Made by a program: the position numbers and the translations under genes. Below the pieces are notes generated by a model. It made no database searches. It was not told where the DNA came from and saw nothing but the letters and a program-made list of their open reading frames with translations. Below, one piece after another: positions 1-7,223 of a stretch of 64,000 nt of DNA (position 1 is its first letter; every line of letters starts with the position of its first letter). The DNA comes from Leidyana gryllorum EB-2025a (Eukaryota > Apicomplexa). The stretch lies in NCBI GenBank assembly GCA_048772705.1, contig JBLWGC010000123.1:1-64000 (forward strand). The letters are read 5' to 3'.

Positions 1-53
1 AAGGTCGCCGATTTGTTTCCTTCCCGAGGGAAGGTGTAACCAGTTACACTCTC

Positions 54-135
54 GGCAAGGTGGCCGAGCGGTTAAAACGGCGGCCTTCTAAGCCGTTGGG
101 TTTCAGCCGCGTGAGTTCGAATCTCACCCTTGTCG
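54..135 (+). tRNA. Class II tRNA-Ser body with anticodon TCT (Arg)
   Basis: The long variable arm and the GGCAAGG/CCTTGTC acceptor match the Ser-GCT family in this window (intact at 9526 and 15726). The loop reads CTTCTAA, so the anticodon is TCT instead of GCT. The D loop also has changes (AAAAC for AAGGC). SerRS recognises the variable arm, so if expressed it could put Ser at AGA. Decay is the simpler reading. Confidence 0.75.
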
Positions 136-248
136 GTAGCATTCGGGGAGAGCGCAACTGCTTCAATGATTGAAATGAGGTTTCTGCCCGACTCGAACTC
201 GCTCCACGCTGGACGCTATACCAAGTCAATTGTACTGTCTGATGCACC

Positions 249-320
249 GGCTGTTTGGTGTAGTGGTATGATTCTTCCTTCGGGTGGAAGAAGTCCTGGG
301 TTCGATTCCCAGAACAGCCC
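249..320 (+). tRNA. tRNA-Pro(CGG)
   Basis: Acceptor GGCTGTT/AACAGCC, anticodon loop TTCGGGT on a TCTTCC/GGAAGA stem, and B box GGTTCGATTCC. This is the reference Pro form for the window. No encoded CCA. Confidence 0.93.
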
Positions 321-401
321 CGTTGCTTGTCGGTTGACCCGACGCTCCATCTCATTTCAAGATGGTACGGCTTTCGTCCAAAGCTGCAGCTGAGGAAGTT
401 G

Positions 402-474
402 TCCACTGTAGTCTAAGTGGCTAGGATATGCGACTCTCACCCGCACGATCCGGGTTCAAGTCCCGGCAGTGGAA
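402..474 (+). tRNA. tRNA-Glu(CTC)
   Basis: Acceptor TCCACTG/CAGTGGA with discriminator A; loop CTCTCAC. One A-C mismatch closes the anticodon stem (TGCGA against CCGCA), so this copy is slightly worn. Confidence 0.88.
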
Positions 475-531
475 ATCCAGCAGAGTGTGCTTGTAGGCAA
501 CGGTTCCACTACTCCCAGAGACATTGATTTG

Positions 532-604
532 CACCGCCCGCGGGGCTCGAACCCGCGACTGCAAGATTAAAAGTCTTGCGCTCTACCGACTGAGCTAGGG
601 CGGC
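532..604 (-). tRNA. tRNA-Lys(TTT)
   Basis: Acceptor GCCGCCC/GGGCGGT, with all pairs formed including a terminal G-U. Loop CTTTTAA on an AAGA/TCTT stem. B box GGTTCGAGCCC. Confidence 0.93.
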
Positions 605-732
605 AAGGAAGCTCTAAACTTAGTTACACCCTATTTGCCGGTGGGTGGATCCGTGGAAGTATTGAGTGGTGGAACAATGTGCTTCAGTAACTTCCGTCAA
701 TAGGGGCTCATTCGTGATGTCCAGTTAACATT

Positions 733-803
733 GCCTTCTTAGCTTGGGGCAGAGCATTCGCTTAGTAAGTGAAAGGTCGCCGGTTCGATTCGGGCAGAAG
801 GCT
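733..803 (+). tRNA. tRNA-Thr(AGT)
   Basis: Acceptor GCCTTCT/AGAAGGC; loop TTAGTAA. The D loop is one base short and the T stem has a mismatch (CCGG against CGGG), so function is uncertain. Confidence 0.85.
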
Positions 804-851
804 TGGCTCACGAGCCAATCTATCCTGCAACTGTTCCCTTCTGCGCACACT

Positions 852-923
852 TAGCAGTGCGTCGTTTCAATCGACGGACCTTTGCGTTATGAGCCTAACA
901 CTCTTCCACTGAGCTACACTGCT
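852..923 (-). tRNA. Initiator tRNA-Met(CAT), worn anticodon stem
   Basis: Acceptor AGCAGTG/CACTGCT (A1:U72) and T loop ATCGAAA mark the eukaryotic initiator. The anticodon stem has lost its three G-C pairs (TTAGG against CGCAA), so this is probably a decaying copy. The intact form is at 11888. Confidence 0.75.
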
Positions 924-1027
924 CAGTCTGCAACATGGAAGAGGTAGCCGAAATGTGATCCTCGAGATGTTAGTTGCCCTGACTGCCCTACCGAAGCGGG
1001 CTAACGAGGTGGCTGTGTTGGTTCTTA

Positions 1028-1097
1028 GGGCTGTTCTGGAATCGAACCCAGGACTCCTTCCACTCTGAGGAAGGATTATACCAGCAGAGCAACAGCC
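1028..1097 (-). pseudogene. tRNA-Pro relic, loop TCAGAGT
   Basis: Pro acceptor and T arm are kept, but one T-stem base is missing, the D arm reads GCTCTGCTGG, and the anticodon loop reads AGA with C33. The same relic form recurs at 21961, 27874 and 55574, so it decayed before it was duplicated. Confidence 0.75.
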
Positions 1098-1183
1098 GAA
1101 TACTTGGGTGCATGCAACCGGATATACAAATGGAGATTCGAATCTACTGTGGCCTTTTCCAGCTTTTTTGGGATGATCGCCGC

Positions 1184-1267
1184 TGCACAGAATGGGATTC
1201 GAACCCATGCAGACTTGCGCCTACCAGAACTTGAGTCTGGCCCCTTAGACCACTCGGGCATCTGTGC
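1184..1267 (-). tRNA. tRNA-Leu(CAA), intronless
   Basis: Class II tRNA with acceptor GCACAGA/TCTGTGC and loop CTCAAGT on a CCAGA/TCTGG stem. Many animal Leu-CAA genes carry an intron after the anticodon; here stem and loop are contiguous. Confidence 0.9.
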
Positions 1268-1364
1268 ATTACTTTCCTTCTGAGTTCCAAAGTGTTAATG
1301 GCTTCCGTTGCGACCGCCGATGTCGTTCTGGCTGCGGTGTGCCGCCCCAAAGTACTCTCACGGC

Positions 1365-2051
1365 CCGGGGTGCTTAGATGGTAACGTATCTGACTGTAGT
1401 GGTGGCATCAGATATTCTGTTGTAGTTCGTGTTGGCCTGATGGTCAACTTCCTATCGGGTGGCCAAATTCGACTTGGTGAAATTTCCAACCCAATTAACA
1501 TCCATCTGGATACTTCCCTACATATTTGGCACTTATATAGGGGCATGTATAAGATGGTGAAAAGGCATTATTAACGAACGTAAAGCAACTACTACTAAAG
1601 CGTAAAGGCTAATGCACCCTAGTGGTCTGAGCTCTCTGCGACAGTGTAACTGTGCAGACACTCACATGAATGATCAGAGTGTGGTGTCGGGGAGAACTAC
1701 CGTGTGTGTCCAGCGCGAGGCTCCGCAAGAGTGCGAGCGACTGGCACATGGGTGGAGTGAGAGAGACACCAGAGCGAGAGACACACGCGAGCAAAGTTGG
1801 CTAAGTCAGAGTTGGACTAGGCAAGAGGCGGCCTAAGATAACTTTTGCACTTGGTACAACAAGTCGTAGTTCTTGTTTTGCGCCGTCGTGTGCGACATAT
1901 TCGTGGTAGACTTGTCGGCAAAAATACTAACTGGGTTCTAAGTCTGACTGGTGGTCGAAAGTATGCAGAGATGAGAACTGGGCCTCGTTCCCCCCTTGAG
2001 TAGCGACTTGGGGTTACAACATATTCCACGAGTAAATTCCGTCCCACCCGA
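1365..2051 (+). pseudogene. tRNA-Tyr-derived relic split by an LTR
   Basis: The 5' part (1365-1417) keeps the Tyr anticodon region with its short intron. The 3' part (2022-2051) holds a degraded T arm. The uninterrupted paralogue is at 55910-55988. The D arm is already damaged (TGCTTAGATGG), so this was a relic before insertion. Confidence 0.8.
1418..2021 (+). mobile_element. Solo LTR, family A copy 1 (604 bp)
   Basis: Starts TGTTGTAG and ends GGTTACAACA, with terminal inverted repeats TGTTGTA/TACAACA. It is flanked by the 5-bp duplication TATTC (1413-1417, 2022-2026). A TATATA motif lies near element position 118. No coding region. Superfamily is not decidable; the 5-bp duplication fits Ty3/Gypsy or BEL/Pao. 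Confidence 0.9.
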
Positions 2052-2147
2052 AGTTGAGGAGTGGACTTCTTGCAACGCAGTTCGTCTGACGCTCCTGTTC
2101 CATCCCATCCTGATCGATGCTTCGCCACCTCTACAGCCTCGCTCAAA

Positions 2148-2219
2148 GACCGAGTCGTCTAGTGGTTAGGACAGCACGTTGTGGCCGTGCAAACCCAGGC
2201 TCGATTCCTGGCTCGGACA
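2148..2219 (+). tRNA. tRNA-His(GTG), damaged 5' end
   Basis: Loop TTGTGGC on GCACG/CGTGC; 3' acceptor CTCGGAC plus A. A short deletion upstream leaves GACCGAG for GTCCGAG, giving one acceptor mismatch. The intact paralogue is at 56090. Confidence 0.82.
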
Positions 2220-2312
2220 ACCAATCTAAAGTGCATTGCAATTCCCCTCCAAACCTCTCAGATCCTTATCGAGACTGAGAGACCAGTCAGAAAAGCTTAA
2301 GTGCGTGAGCAA

Positions 2313-2383
2313 AGCCTTCTGCCGGAATCGAACCGGCGACCTTTCGCTTACAAAGCGAATGCTCTGTCACCAGCTAAGAAGGC
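2313..2383 (-). tRNA. tRNA-Thr(TGT)
   Basis: Loop TTTGTAA on TTCGC/GCGAA, full acceptor and T arm. The D loop reads CTGGTGAC, as in the direct paralogue at 56255. Confidence 0.9.
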
Positions 2384-2484
2384 AATGTTAACGGAAGTTA
2401 CTGAAGCTCATTGTTCCACCGGTCGAACGGATCTAGGGCTCCACCCAACGGCAAATAGGGTGTAACTCAGTTTAGAGCTTCGTT

Positions 2485-2557
2485 GCCGCCCTAGCTCAGT
2501 CCGTAGAGCGCAAGACTTTCAATCTTGCAGTCGCGGGTTCGGGCTCCGCGGGCGGTG
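2485..2557 (+). tRNA. tRNA-Lys body with anticodon TTC (Glu)
   Basis: Lys acceptor and D arm, but loop CTTTCAA reads TTC. The T loop is TTCGGGC. Two relatives carry the same change (26013 and 56427), so it was copied after it arose. LysRS uses the anticodon, so charging is uncertain. Confidence 0.85.
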
Positions 2558-2606
2558 CAAATCAATGTCTCTGGAAGCCGTAACCTACAACCACACTCTG
2601 CTGGAT

Positions 2607-2679
2607 TTCCACTCCCGGGACTTGAACCCGGATCGTGCGGGTGAAAGCCGCATATCCTAGCCACTTAGACTACAGTGGA
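2607..2679 (-). tRNA. tRNA-Glu(TTC)
   Basis: Loop CTTTCAC. The 3' acceptor strand carries one change (GAGTGGA for CAGTGGA), leaving a single mismatch at the base of the stem. Confidence 0.86.
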
Positions 2680-2859
2680 CGAGTGGTTGAGTTGGGGCTT
2701 CGGCCGAGAGCCGTACCGTCTTGGAAATAATGGTATGTCGGCGTGATCAAGTGAGTGGATCTCTGATACAGATTCGGACTTAGTAACCAATTCCATTTGT
2801 ATTGATCGTGGAATCTTGGGCCTTCGCCGGGCCTTCACCGGGTACAGGGCGAGCTTTTT

Positions 2860-2931
2860 GCCGCCCCAACTCCGTCGGTGGAGCGCAAGACTTTTGATGG
2901 GAGAACCGCGGGTTCGGGGGGCGCGAGCAGT
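2860..2931 (+). pseudogene. tRNA-Lys relic
   Basis: The 5' half resembles Lys (GCCGCCCC, GTCGGTGGAGCGCAAGAC), but the anticodon arm is degraded (TTTTGATGGGAGAA) and the 3' acceptor is lost. The same relic recurs at 18699, 22862, 44823, 47584, 56801 and 59266. Confidence 0.7.
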
Positions 2932-2981
2932 GCTGAATTGTATGCGAAGCCACTGGCCGCAAAATGCCGAGTTCGACAGGT

Positions 2982-3063
2982 GGCAACTTGCCCGAGTGGT
3001 TAGGGGGGTAGACTCGAAATCTATTGGGCCTGGTCCGCGCTGGTTCAAATCCAGCAGTTGTCG
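2982..3063 (+). tRNA. tRNA-Ser(CGA)
   Basis: Class II; acceptor GGCAACT/AGTTGTC; loop CTCGAAA on a TAGA/TCTA core stem; variable arm GGGCCTGGTCC. Confidence 0.88.
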
Positions 3064-3127
3064 TGCGATGTGGTGGAAATGATGCAATTCCCAGCATCAA
3101 AAACTCATATGGGTCGAGACAGGGAAT

Positions 3128-3199
3128 GCCTCCTTAGCTTAGGGGCAGAGCATTCGCTTTGTAAGCGAAAGGTCGCTGGTTCGATTCCGGCAGAAGGCT
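3128..3199 (+). tRNA. tRNA-Thr(TGT)
   Basis: Loop TTTGTAA. The 5' acceptor is GCCTCCT while the 3' strand is AGAAGGC, a mixed pair with one mismatch. Sister genes at 7152 and 42571 have compensating changes. Confidence 0.88.
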
Positions 3200-3361
3200 T
3201 CAGTCATTAGCCTAAACATGGTTGCGATCATCCCCCCGCATTTTCGGACGGCGACTTGCACACAGCACTCGGCCATCTTGGCGAAGTGTTACCCGTTTCC
3301 TGTCCGTGAAATCTCAAAATGCGAGGAGTTCTGGGGTTGGAGGCCGGCGTGTTTTCTAGCG

Positions 3362-3433
3362 TCCGAGATAGTATAGTGGTTAGTATTTCCGCCTGTCACG
3401 CGGAAGACCCGGGTTCGATTCCCGGTCTCGGAG
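3362..3433 (+). tRNA. tRNA-Asp(GTC)
   Basis: Reference Asp form: acceptor TCCGAGA/TCTCGGA, discriminator G, loop CTGTCAC on a TCCGC/GCGGA stem, T arm CCGGGTTCGATTCCCGG. Confidence 0.95.
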
Positions 3434-3550
3434 CAGTTCCAGCCCTCACAACTGGTGCAACTCAGATTTTGTCTCAGCTGGTCTGGACTTCATTCGGGAT
3501 TGTACGAGTGGGAGCCGCGTATAGTAGCCGACCTTGGAGAGACGTGGCAT

Positions 3551-3606
3551 TGAACCCAGGACTTCTTCCAGCCGAAGAAAGAATCATATAACTAGACCAA
3601 ACAGCC
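3551..3606 (-). pseudogene. tRNA-Pro relic lacking the 3' acceptor strand
   Basis: Antisense Pro D and anticodon arms are kept, but sequence 3' of the T loop is replaced by the upstream Asp-Pro spacer (GACGTGGCAT). The same breakpoint occurs at 7575 and 63142. Confidence 0.75.
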
Positions 3607-3622
3607 CCCTGTGGGTGCCTCA

Positions 3623-3689
3623 GGTACTGGCAGGTTCCAAACCTGCGACTTCGTGGCTGAGAGACTTACCTCTGATGGCTGAGCTACGA
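3623..3689 (-). pseudogene. tRNA-Asn-derived relic
   Basis: T arm and variable region match Asn (AGTCGCAGGTTTGGAACCTGCCAG), but the anticodon arm reads CTCTCAGCCAC and the acceptor is rewritten. It recurs at 4986, 13434, 34834 and 43100. Confidence 0.6.
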
Positions 3690-3736
3690 TTATTGGAGTT
3701 TGCGAGCAGCTTGCCGGTGCCCAGTCGATGCAGTGG

Positions 3737-3808
3737 AGCCTTCAGCCGGAATCGAACCGGCGACTTCTCGCTTACGAAGCGAACGCTATGCCCCTAAGCT
3801 AAGAAGGC
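3737..3808 (-). tRNA. tRNA-Thr(CGT)
   Basis: Loop TTCGTAA. The 3' acceptor has one change (TGAAGGC). The variable region GAGAAGTCG distinguishes Thr-CGT copies from the AGT/TGT copies. Confidence 0.87.
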
Positions 3809-3884
3809 AATGGAAGCCGGAGATGACGAAACAATCGCTATTGACGGAGATTAGTGGAGCACTTTGCTGGAGTACTTCAATGAC

Positions 3885-3957
3885 TTCCACTGCCGGGACT
3901 TGAACCCGGATCGTGCGGGTGAAAGCCGCATATTCTAGCCACTTAGACTACAGTGGA
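3885..3957 (-). tRNA. tRNA-Glu(TTC)
   Basis: Full acceptor TCCACTG/CAGTGGA, loop CTTTCAC. Follows Thr-CGT at a spacing of 76 bp, as in other Thr-Glu pairs. Confidence 0.92.
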
Positions 3958-4072
3958 CAACTCCCTCAGCTGCAGCTTTAGCCGAGAGCCGTACCCTTTT
4001 GACAAGACGTGGTTGCAATCCTGCGGTACAAAAAGGAGGATGTCTATACTAACCTGTGAACCATTGTAGCTG

Positions 4073-4145
4073 GGTCTTGTAGCTCAGTCGGCAGAGCGTG
4101 TGGCTGTTAACCACAAAGTCGCAGGTTCGAAACCTGCCAGGACCG
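4073..4145 (+). tRNA. tRNA-Asn(GTT)
   Basis: Acceptor GGTCTTG/CAGGACC, discriminator G, loop CTGTTAA on GTGG/CCAC. This is the reference Asn form. Confidence 0.94.
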
Positions 4146-4189
4146 GTTTCAGAGGCACACTAAACACTGACTGCGCTGCTCTCCCAATG

Positions 4190-4247
4190 GCACTTGTGGT
4201 CTGCGACTCTTCAAAGATGTAAGTTTGTTTGGATCCCGCCACGTGCA
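4190..4247 (+). pseudogene. tRNA-Gly-derived relic
   Basis: Begins GCACTTGTGGTCTGCGAC and ends CACGTGCA like Gly-CCC/TCC, but the anticodon arm is collapsed (CTTCAAAGATG). It always sits between Asn and antisense Ala (also 29289, 39757, 49759, 32309 and 15464). Confidence 0.65.
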
Positions 4248-4260
4248 GCCGTATGTACTT

Positions 4261-4333
4261 TGGACGACCTGGGTATGGATCCCAGTACCTCTCGCATGCG
4301 AAGCGAGCGCACTACCATCTGAGCTAGCCGCCC
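4261..4333 (-). tRNA. tRNA-Ala(CGC)
   Basis: Acceptor GGGCGGC/GTCGTCC has the G3-U70 pair that AlaRS requires; loop TTCGCAT. One T-loop change (ATCCATA for ATCGATA). Confidence 0.9.
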
Positions 4334-4393
4334 ATGCGCTCTACATGGAAGACCTATTGCATCCAGTGGCTGACCGAGGGCCGATAAAACGGC

Positions 4394-4473
4394 TGACAAG
4401 AGTGGGATTCGAACCCACGCCCTTTCGGACTGCGGCCTTAACACAGCGCCTTGGACCACTCGGCCATCTTGCC
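4394..4473 (-). tRNA. tRNA-Leu(AAG)
   Basis: Class II; acceptor GGCAAGA/TCTTGTC; loop TTAAGGC on CTGTG/CGCAG; short variable arm CCGAAAGG. Confidence 0.92.
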
Positions 4474-4546
4474 GGAGTGTTCTTGGCTCGCCACTTTACA
4501 CGTTTTCTGTTCGTGAAGTCTCGAGAAGGAAGGCTTTTCTCACGGC

Positions 4547-4623
4547 CCGGGGTGCTTAGATGGCAACCCATCTGATGGTAGTGGTGGCATCAGCTATTCG
4601 ACGAGGAAATTCCGTCCGCCGGG
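4547..4623 (+). pseudogene. tRNA-Tyr-derived relic
   Basis: Same lineage as 55910 (CCGGGGTGCTTAGATGG), with further damage at the anticodon (ATGGTAG). Confidence 0.6.
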
Positions 4624-4700
4624 AGTTGAGGAGTGGACTTCTTACAACGCATTCCATCCTGATCGATGCTTCGCTACCTCTACAGCCTCGCTCAAAGATT

Positions 4701-4772
4701 GTCCGAGTCGTCTAGTGGTTAGGACAGCACGTTGTGGCCGTGCAAACCCAGGCTCGATTCCTGGCTCGGACA
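4701..4772 (+). tRNA. tRNA-His(GTG)
   Basis: Acceptor GTCCGAG/CTCGGAC, loop TTGTGGC. No G-1 is encoded, as expected for eukaryotes that add it after transcription. Confidence 0.94.
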
Positions 4773-4847
4773 AGCAGTCTAAAGTGCATTGCTCTTCGCC
4801 CCGGTTGAAAATATTGTTGCAGCCATGGTCAAGCCTGTACGATCGGC

Positions 4848-4918
4848 TGCACCTTCCGGGACTCGAACCCGGGCTGCGAGCATGGGAAGCTCGCATCCTA
4901 CCCTTGAACCACAAGTGC
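4848..4918 (-). tRNA. tRNA-Gly(CCC)
   Basis: Acceptor GCACTTG with 3' AAGGTGC (position 7-66 mismatched). Loop TTCCCAT on CGAGC/GCTCG gives CCC. Confidence 0.88.
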
Positions 4919-4985
4919 ACTCGAGAAAGAGCTCCAGCACCCCGAGACTCGGCCGCAGTCTGCGTTGAGCTAGTGGGTGCCTCAA

Positions 4986-5050
4986 GTACTGGCAGGTTCC
5001 AGTCTGCGACTTTGTGGCTAAGAGACTTACCCTCTGGTGGCTGAACTACG
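4986..5050 (-). pseudogene. tRNA-Asn-derived relic
   Basis: Antisense copy of the relic at 13434, with AGACTTACCCTCTGGTGG in place of the anticodon arm. Confidence 0.55.
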
Positions 5051-5116
5051 AGGCTCGGCTAAGATGATTGGAGCTTGAGAGACTTAAGCTTTGCAGGTGC
5101 CCAGTCGATGTAGTCA

Positions 5117-5188
5117 AGCCTTCTGCCGGAATCTAACCGGCGACTTCTCGATTACGAAGCGAACGCTCTGCCCCTAAGCTAAGAAGGC
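5117..5188 (-). tRNA. tRNA-Thr(CGT), worn
   Basis: Loop TTCGTAA. The anticodon stem loses one pair (TCGC against ATCG) and the T loop has a base change (TTAGATT). Confidence 0.78.
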
Positions 5189-5279
5189 AATGCAAGCCGA
5201 AGATCACGAATCAGACACTATTGACGGAGATTGCTGGGCACTTTGCTCAAGTATTCCACTGACTTCATCAACCACTGAC

Positions 5280-5350
5280 TTCCACTGCCGGACTTGAACG
5301 CGGAGCTTGCGGGTGAGGCCGCATATCCTAGCCACTCAGACGACAGTGGG
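5280..5350 (-). pseudogene. tRNA-Glu relic
   Basis: Anticodon loop one base short (GCGGCCTCACCC), T arm altered. The mirror copy is at 13140. Confidence 0.75.
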
Positions 5351-5414
5351 CAATATTCCACAGCGAAGGCAGCTACTCAGCCAAATCGTCGAAGTAAAGT
5401 GCTGAGCATTTGGC

Positions 5415-5486
5415 TACCTACGGCGACACTCAAACTCGCAACCTTTGGATAGAAGTCCAACGCGCTATCCATTGCGCCACGTAGGC
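5415..5486 (-). tRNA. tRNA-Arg(TCT)
   Basis: Acceptor GCCTACG/CGTAGGT, loop CTTCTAA on TTGGA/TCCAA. The T arm is slightly worn (GAGTTTGAGTGTC). Mirror of 13003. Confidence 0.87.
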
Positions 5487-5575
5487 CGCGGCTTTTCGAC
5501 TAGATTGAAATAACAACATTCACATTTTTGGACCACGCGCCAGCCGTTTCTCTGCAGCCAAAGTTGCATGGAGTT

Positions 5576-5648
5576 TGGACGACCTGGGTATCGATCCCAG
5601 TACCTCTCGCATGCAAAGCGAGCGCTCTACCATCTGAGCTAGCCGCCC
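5576..5648 (-). tRNA. tRNA-Ala(TGC)
   Basis: G3-U70 present; loop TTTGCAT on CTCGC/GCGAG. Mirror of 12841. Confidence 0.93.
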
Positions 5649-5694
5649 ATCCGGTCTACATGGAAAACCTTCTGCATCCAGTGGCTGACCGAGC

Positions 5695-5774
5695 TGACAA
5701 GAGTGGGATTCGAACATACGCCCTTTCGGACTGCGGCCTGAACACAGCGCCTTAGACCACTCGGCCATCTTGCC
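5695..5774 (-). tRNA. tRNA-Leu(CAG), T stem damaged
   Basis: Loop TTCAGGC. The T stem 5' strand reads CGTAT for CGTGG, which breaks two pairs. Confidence 0.82.
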
Positions 5775-5869
5775 GGAGCCTTCTTGGCTCGCCACTTTAC
5801 ACGTTTTCTGTCCGTGAAGTCTCGAGGAGGGAGGACTTTTGGGGTTGAAGGCCGGTGTGTTTGTGAGCC

Positions 5870-5941
5870 ACCGAGATAGTATGGTGGTTAGTATTTCCGC
5901 CTGTCACGCGGAAGACCCGGGTTCGATTCCCGGTCTCGGAG
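5870..5941 (+). tRNA. tRNA-Asp(GTC)
   Basis: Loop CTGTCAC. The first acceptor base is A for T and the D loop reads TATGGTGG. Confidence 0.86.
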
Positions 5942-5993
5942 ATAGATCGTCTTCCGCTCTAGATTTCGTGATGCTCACCTGAACGATGCGTGT

Positions 5994-6063
5994 TACAGCC
6001 ACCGAGGATGGAACTCGGGACCTTTTGGGTGTTAAACAGACGTCGTGATCACTAGATGGCTGC
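5994..6063 (-). pseudogene. tRNA-Val(AAC) relic
   Basis: Acceptor GCAGCCA/GGCTGTA is recognisable. The anticodon stem is broken (TCTGT against CCCAA) and the T loop is altered. Confidence 0.7.
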
Positions 6064-6203
6064 ACGGAGCTTCCGGACTGCGAAAGGGGCGTGTGTCTCT
6101 GGAACCACGTATCCGATGAGCCTGGTTTTTATGTATCGGCCTAAGTTGGACGGCCTGGACTAGTTAAGACCCTTCGCTTTGTATTCAGGAATGGAGATGT
6201 CAC

Positions 6204-6274
6204 GCATCTGTGGTTTAGTGGTAGACTGTGTCGTTGCCACCGAGACGACCCAGGTTCGATTCCCGGCAGATGCA
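6204..6274 (+). tRNA. tRNA-Gly(GCC)
   Basis: Acceptor GCATCTG/CAGATGC, loop TTGCCAC. The anticodon stem is weakened (TGTCG against CGAGA). Confidence 0.82.
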
Positions 6275-6338
6275 GAGAAGATGGCACATGGTGGAGTTTC
6301 ATGCGTGAGTTGGTGTTTGACCCTCCGATCACATCGCA

Positions 6339-6421
6339 CGAGAACTGCTGCATTTGAATCAGCGCGGGCCAAGCCCAGTAGATTTCTAGTCTACTCCCCT
6401 TAACCACTCGGGCAAGTTGCC
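6339..6421 (-). tRNA. tRNA-Ser(AGA)
   Basis: Loop CTAGAAA. The 3' acceptor has one change (AGTTCTC). One extra base in the D region makes it 83 nt. Confidence 0.82.
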
Positions 6422-6518
6422 ACCTGTCGGACTTAGTAACAGATTCCATCCGTATTCCTCGTAGAATGTTGGGGCTTCCTCGGGTCGAGGGCAACTCTGT
6501 ATCACAGATCCATTCCCT

Positions 6519-6592
6519 TGGTCACGCCCGGGCTCGAACCGGGGACCTTGAGCTTATTAGGCTCACGCTCTAACCGACTGAGCTACGCGACC
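6519..6592 (-). tRNA. tRNA-Ile(AAT)
   Basis: Acceptor GGTCGCG/CGTGACC, loop CTAATAA on GAGC/GCTC, 17-base D arm. One T-arm change (CCCGGTTCGAGC). Confidence 0.9.
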
Positions 6593-6798
6593 ACTTCTGG
6601 GACGACACTCGGCACCGGTTCGAGAACCTTTTGCCTCTGCTTGCCGCGGTATTGGATCGATATCCAGAATGTCACTTCGGACCACCCCGGAATCTGAGTC
6701 TCACTTCTGAGCTTAAGAGCTTGAAGTGCCACTATTGACTATCTGAGGTTGAGCCTCAGTTCAATCATTCAAGCAGTTGCGCTCTCCCCGAGTGCCAC
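6593..6798. other. Spacer with weak tRNA-like debris
   Basis: I see no intact gene. A stretch near 6670-6750 resembles the Leu-CAA-derived relic of 17934 and 62104 (paired AAGAGCTTGAAG and similar), too degraded to assign. Confidence 0.35.
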
Positions 6799-6896
6799 GG
6801 ACAATGGTGAGATTTCAACTCACGTGGGTGAAACCCAACGGCTTAGCAAGCCGCCGCCTTAACCGGCCGCCGCCTTAACCACTCGGCCACCTTGCC
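6799..6896 (-). pseudogene. tRNA-Ser(GCT) with a 16-nt internal duplication
   Basis: All Ser-GCT arms are present, but the D-arm segment GGTTAAGGCGGCGGCC is repeated in tandem, giving 98 nt in place of 82. The acceptor end is also altered. Confidence 0.82.
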
Positions 6897-7005
6897 GACG
6901 ACATCTCATACTCGCTGGCACTTTTTCACAACGGTTTGGGGTCCTCGTCAAGCTTGCTGAACCGTATGTGACATCACTGGCTGCAAAATGCCGAGTTCGA
7001 CAGGT

Positions 7006-7087
7006 GGCAACTTGCCCGAGTGGTTAAGGGGGTAGACTCGAAATCTACTGGGCCTGGCCCGCGCTGGTTCAAATCCAGCAGTTGTCG
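7006..7087 (+). tRNA. tRNA-Ser(CGA)
   Basis: Full class II structure, loop CTCGAAA, variable arm GGGCCTGGCCC. Opens the module Ser-Thr-Asp-Pro shared with 2982 and 42425. Confidence 0.93.
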
Positions 7088-7151
7088 TGCGATGTGGTGG
7101 AAATGATGCAATTCCCAGCATCAAAAACTTATATGGGTCGAGACAGGGAAT

Positions 7152-7223
7152 GCCTCCTTAGCTTAGGGGCAGAGCATTCGCTTTGTAAGCGAAAGGTCGC
7201 TGGTTCGATTCCGGCGGGAGGCT
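7152..7223 (+). tRNA. tRNA-Thr(TGT)
   Basis: Acceptor GCCTCCT/GGGAGGC; loop TTTGTAA. The last acceptor pair is T-G. Confidence 0.92.

Larger units (their letters stand above)
402..3063. repeat. Direct duplication with 54907-57003
   Basis: Same gene order (Glu, Lys-, Thr, iMet-, Pro-, Leu-CAA-, Tyr relic, His, Thr-, Lys-TTC, Glu-, Lys relic, Ser); this copy is longer by the LTR at 1418. Confidence 0.9.
4701..5648. repeat. Inverted duplication with 12841-13784
   Basis: His, Gly-CCC, Asn-like relic, Thr, Glu relic, Arg-TCT, Ala in mirror order. Confidence 0.9.

Noticed and set aside
1612-1836. 74-codon frame repeated in all family A LTRs
   Set aside because: It lies within an LTR with no start context and varies between copies; repetition is explained by the element.
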